This document shows positions 61,370-64,000 of a DNA stretch of 64,000 bases, one piece after another (positions within the stretch are counted from its first letter, which is position 1; every line of letters begins with the position of its first letter). This stretch comes from CAZHEV01 sp964531335 [NCBI: uncultured bacterium]. GTDB lineage: Bacteria > Eisenbacteria > RBG-16-71-46 > CAZHEV01. The DNA is taken from positions 137,893-201,892 of the forward strand of contig CAZHEV010000001.1 in the NCBI GenBank assembly GCA_964531335.1, in the 5' to 3' direction. A program made the translations under genes and the position numbers. Under the pieces are notes generated by a model, which saw nothing but the letters and a program-made list of their open reading frames with translations, searched no databases and was not told the origin of the DNA.

Positions 61370-61738
61370 CTACCACTTGTAATTGGTTACGAACTCCTCT
61401 TCGAAATCAAACCCGTCCTCGAAATCCTCCAGATCGTCGGACTCGGTCTTGCTCATCAGCCCTTCGCCGACCAGGTTGAAGACGATGTTGCCGACGTCCC
61501 GGCATTCCACTATTCCCCAATGATTCAGAACCTCCTTCGCCATCGGACCGTAAGAATCGGCTGCCAGCTCCTTGAGACCGGCCAGCAGCTCCTGGCCCGT
61601 AACGTGTCTGACCTCACCGGTTCTGGCCAGCGTATATGACAACGCCGCCATTACGAAGCTGTACGCTTGCGCTTTGTATCTGGAGTCCCTCTCGCAGAGA
61701 GTCTCGATTCTGGCTTCAAAACGCGCCTTTTCGTCCAT
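61370..61738 (-). CDS. Minf_1886-family protein
   Basis: 122 residues with the pattern AYSFVMAALSYTLARTGEVR, HVTGQELLAGLKEL, FGPMAKEVL-like GPMAKEVLNHWGIVECRDVG, NIVFNLVGEGLMSKTESDD and a tail of acidic residues. This matches a small family (Minf_1886) found in Planctomycetes, Verrucomicrobia and others. Function unknown. It sits between nadB and hsp20. Confidence 0.8.
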   Translation of the reverse strand: MDEKARFEARIETLCERDSRYKAQAYSFVMAALSYTLARTGEVRHVTGQELLAGLKELAADSYGPMAKEVLNHWGIVECRDVGNIVFNLVGEGLMSKTESDDLEDFEDGFDFEEEFVTNYKW

Positions 61739-61756
61739 GAAAGGTCCCCGCTCCGG

Positions 61757-63412
61757 CTACTTGTGGCGCTCGTCGAGAAAGGGCCCCGGATAGGCCCTGT
61801 GTCCACCCTTGAACTTTCGGACGTACGTATCCCTCAGCCAATTGGCGTCATCTCGCCTGGGGAACTCGCGAAGATAGTGCAGCCCCCTGCTCTCTTTTCT
61901 GGTCATGGCGCACGCGACCATTAGATCGCCCACCTGCGCTATGTTTCTCAATTCTACCAAGTCAGGGTCCACTAAGAAAGCCACATAGTACCGCTCGATC
62001 TCATCCCTGAGCACGTCAAGCCTCTTCCCGGCCGTGGCGAGTCTTTCCTCGGTGCGCACGATCCCAACGTAGTCCCACATCAACCGCCTCACCGTATCCC
62101 AGGTGTGATCTATGGCGACCCCCTCTTGCGGCTTTCGGGCGCCCCTGGTCTCCCATGATGGCAACGAAGGGACAGAGGGCCACTTCGGCACCTCCTTGCA
62201 GGCCATGTCAGCCGCCCTCCTCGAGAAGACCAGGGCCTCCAGGAGCGAGTTGCTGGCCAGCCTGTTGGCCCCGTGAACGCCGGTCCATGCCGTCTCGCCG
62301 CACGCCAGCAGGCCTTTGATATCCGTCCTTCCCCTGTCGTCCGTCACGATGCCTCCGCACATGTAATGCGCGGCGGGAACGACCGGCAGCGGCTCGGAAG
62401 CCGGATCCAGGCCGAACTCCAGGCACTTCCCGTATATGTTTGGAAAGCGGGTGGCAATCTTCTCCTTCCCGAGGCGGGTCATATCCAGTAGAACGTGCTT
62501 GTCCCCGCTGCGCTTCATCTCCCCGTCGATGGCCCGCGCCACGATGTCCCTCGGGGCAAGACAGCCCATCTTGTGATACTTGTTCATGAACTCCGACCCG
62601 TCGCAACGGGTCAGAACCGCCCCTTCTCCTCTCACCGCCTCGGAGATGAGGAATGTCTTGGCCTCCGGATGATAGAGGCAGGTGGGATGGAACTGCATGA
62701 ACTCCAGATCGGCTATTCTCGCCCCGGCCCTGTACGCTGCCGCCAGGCCGTCGCCTGTGGCGATATCCGGATTCGACGTGTACAGGTACACTTTCCCGCA
62801 GCCACCGGTGGAAAGCAGCACGCACTTGGCCCCGAAGGAGCTGACCCTTCCGGTGGCCGGGTTCAAAACGAACGCGCCCCAGCACCTGTCGCGGGAGGGC
62901 GGGTCCTTCCGTCCCCTCATACGGGACTGCAATATGAGATCCACCATGATGTGGTCTTCGAAGACCTTGATGCGAGGATGGCGCTTCACGCTGTCCATGA
63001 GAGCCCGCTCTATCTCCCGCCCCGTCCTGTCCGTGGAATGGACTATTCGCCGCCTGGAGTGACCCCCTTCGCGCCCCAGAGCAAGTCCTTCGCCGCCGGC
63101 GCCCTCGCTGAAGGAGGCTCCGAGCTCCATGAGCCTCCGCACCTCGGAGGGCCCCTGCCGCACCATTATCTTCACCGCTTCCGGATGGCAAAGTCCGGCG
63201 CCCGCCCTGAGAGTGTCCTTCACGTGAAGCTCGAACGAGTCGTCGCCGCCGAGGACGGAGGCCACCCCGCCCTGGGCGTAGTTCGTGTTGGACTCGCCGA
63301 ATTTCTTCTTCGTAACCACAGTGACGGTGCCGGACTCCGCCACCCTGAGCGCGAAGAGAAGACCTGCCACCCCGCTGCCGATCACCAGGAAATCGGATAC
63401 CTCGCCGGCCAA
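61757..63412 (-). CDS. nadB: L-aspartate oxidase
   Basis: 551 residues from the TTG at 63412, preceded on the minus strand by AGAGGAGGTGGGT; a longer GTG start at 63475 has no such site. FAD-binding DFLVIGSGVAGLLFALRVAE near the N-terminus, then GESNTNYAQGGVASVLGGDD and the C-terminal CGETAWTGVHGANRLASNS. It oxidises L-aspartate to iminoaspartate for quinolinate and NAD synthesis. It heads the nadB-Minf-hsp20-lon-GT9-mgtC run. Confidence 0.93.
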   Translation of the reverse strand: MAGEVSDFLVIGSGVAGLLFALRVAESGTVTVVTKKKFGESNTNYAQGGVASVLGGDDSFELHVKDTLRAGAGLCHPEAVKIMVRQGPSEVRRLMELGASFSEGAGGEGLALGREGGHSRRRIVHSTDRTGREIERALMDSVKRHPRIKVFEDHIMVDLILQSRMRGRKDPPSRDRCWGAFVLNPATGRVSSFGAKCVLLSTGGCGKVYLYTSNPDIATGDGLAAAYRAGARIADLEFMQFHPTCLYHPEAKTFLISEAVRGEGAVLTRCDGSEFMNKYHKMGCLAPRDIVARAIDGEMKRSGDKHVLLDMTRLGKEKIATRFPNIYGKCLEFGLDPASEPLPVVPAAHYMCGGIVTDDRGRTDIKGLLACGETAWTGVHGANRLASNSLLEALVFSRRAADMACKEVPKWPSVPSLPSWETRGARKPQEGVAIDHTWDTVRRLMWDYVGIVRTEERLATAGKRLDVLRDEIERYYVAFLVDPDLVELRNIAQVGDLMVACAMTRKESRGLHYLREFPRRDDANWLRDTYVRKFKGGHRAYPGPFLDERHK

Positions 63413-63682
63413 ACCCACCTCCTCTGCTAGAGTGCTACGAAAGGGCCGGCGCCTGGCCTGGTCCGGCCTTTTCACCAGTCTAAGGCGGCGGCGGCACCTC
63501 GTAAAGGACGCACATTGCTTCGGATGCGACGAGAGAGTGCGCCCATAGTGCCTTGTAATGGCCTGAGATACGGCAGAGGCCGGCCCGCCAGGCTCATGCC
63601 CGGCCCCGGACGTTCAGACTCGTCGAGTCGGCCGAAATGGGCTAATGCCCGCCCCCACCCCTGCCGATTGTTTAGACAAGGA

Positions 63683-63711
63683 GCAAACACGCCCGTCACG
63701 ACGGCGTTTGC
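63683..63711. repeat. Imperfect inverted repeat in the divergent nadB/lipoprotein gap
   Basis: Arms GCAAACaCGCC and GGCGTTTGC pair with a small bulge. It lies about 36 bases before the lipoprotein start. It could be an operator or a leader hairpin; no T-run follows. Confidence 0.35.
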
Positions 63712-63746
63712 GGCCATAGGGCCCGGCAAATCGGAGGGAGAATCAG

Positions 63747-64000
63747 ATGCGTCGCATTCTCGGACTCGCGGCGAGTGCCGCCATCGTTTTCGTCATTGTT
63801 CTCGGAGGGGGCTGCGGCGACGACTCCTCCACGAGATCGGTTGTCAGACTGGTATCGATCAACAACAACCAGCCGCTTGCGAGCGACGTTAGAGGCGAGG
63901 GCTCGGACCCGTTCGACCCCAACGATGACACCATAACGGATGACGTCGTGGAGGTCACGATAGCCAACTACGCTCACGATAACGCGCTCGAGCTGAAACC
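63747..64000 (+). CDS. Lipoprotein, N-terminal part
   Basis: ATG 63747 follows GGAGGGAG. The signal (RRILGLAASAAIVFVIVLGG) ends at G-G-Cys23. The mature part is Asp/Asn-rich (SINNNQPLASDVRGEG, FDPNDDTITDDVVEVTIANY), suggesting a calcium-binding or adhesive fold. The frame is open to the window end, so the protein is incomplete. Confidence 0.78.
   Translation, partial: MRRILGLAASAAIVFVIVLGGGCGDDSSTRSVVRLVSINNNQPLASDVRGEGSDPFDPNDDTITDDVVEVTIANYAHDNALELK

Noticed and set aside
1-64000. CRISPR arrays, insertion sequences, prophage and rRNA
   Set aside because: No regularly spaced repeats, transposase, integrase or phage structural motifs, and no rRNA was recognised.

Overview
The window looks like chromosomal DNA from a high-GC, Gram-negative (outer-membrane-bearing) bacterium. 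Evidence for an outer membrane includes an LptE-type LPS-assembly lipoprotein, several signal-peptide beta-barrel-like proteins and a GT9 (heptosyltransferase-type) glycosyltransferase. RNase Y, split thrS-infC-rpmI-rplT translation genes, a UPF0164/PorV-like outer membrane protein, and a secreted phosphatase ending in a PNPF...FlgD-like C-terminal module point to a deep-branching FCB-type lineage (for example Eisenbacteria/Krumholzibacteria-like) rather than Proteobacteria. That placement is inference from gene content only. I see no phage, transposon or CRISPR array; two tRNAs and one structured RNA are present.

Layout. 1-5.7 kb: the end of glyA, a nucleotide-sugar epimerase, then a tight cluster in which the modules of cobalamin-dependent methionine synthase are separate genes (homocysteine-binding domain, activation domain, corrinoid domain). 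An MttB-family methyltransferase stands where the methyl-folate domain would be, followed by a TPR lipoprotein. 5.7-9.1 kb: tRNA-Val and thrS-infC-rpmI-rplT. 9.1-13 kb: a ZapB-like coiled coil, zapA, 6S RNA, rny and a YmdB phosphodiesterase. 12.7-19 kb: folD-xseA-xseB-ispA-dxs-nadK, a folate/DNA repair/isoprenoid/NAD run. 19-22.4 kb: tRNA-Arg, two membrane proteins, a nucleotide-sugar dehydrogenase and a glycosyltransferase-like protein. 22.6-31 kb: a sigma-54 two-component pair, lptE, holA, trxA, leuS, a thioesterase.

31-34 kb: a zinc-ribbon protein, LemA and an HtpX-like protease fused to zinc ribbons. 34-37 kb: a hybrid histidine kinase directly upstream of a nickel superoxide dismutase with an export signal. 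37-39.1 kb: a PD-(D/E)XK-like nuclease followed by decayed gene remnants. 39-44.8 kb (minus strand): a TM-helix channel protein, a PaaK-like ligase and an ECF sigma/anti-sigma/PDZ module. 45-52.6 kb: secreted BNR-repeat protein, exported phosphatase, small membrane proteins, an orphan SagB-type nitroreductase and an outer membrane protein. 53-56.8 kb (minus): a homospermidine locus (regulator, decarboxylase, synthase). 56.9-63.4 kb (minus): nadB, a Minf_1886-family protein, hsp20, lon, GT9 and mgtC in one close-packed run. The window ends inside a lipoprotein gene.

The most interesting unit is the 1.3-4.9 kb cluster. It reads as a self-contained methyl-transfer chain from an unidentified methylated donor (via the MttB homologue) through a dedicated corrinoid protein to homocysteine, with its own reactivation module. 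Coordinates and translations were read by eye; family assignments come from recognised motifs and none was checked against a database.
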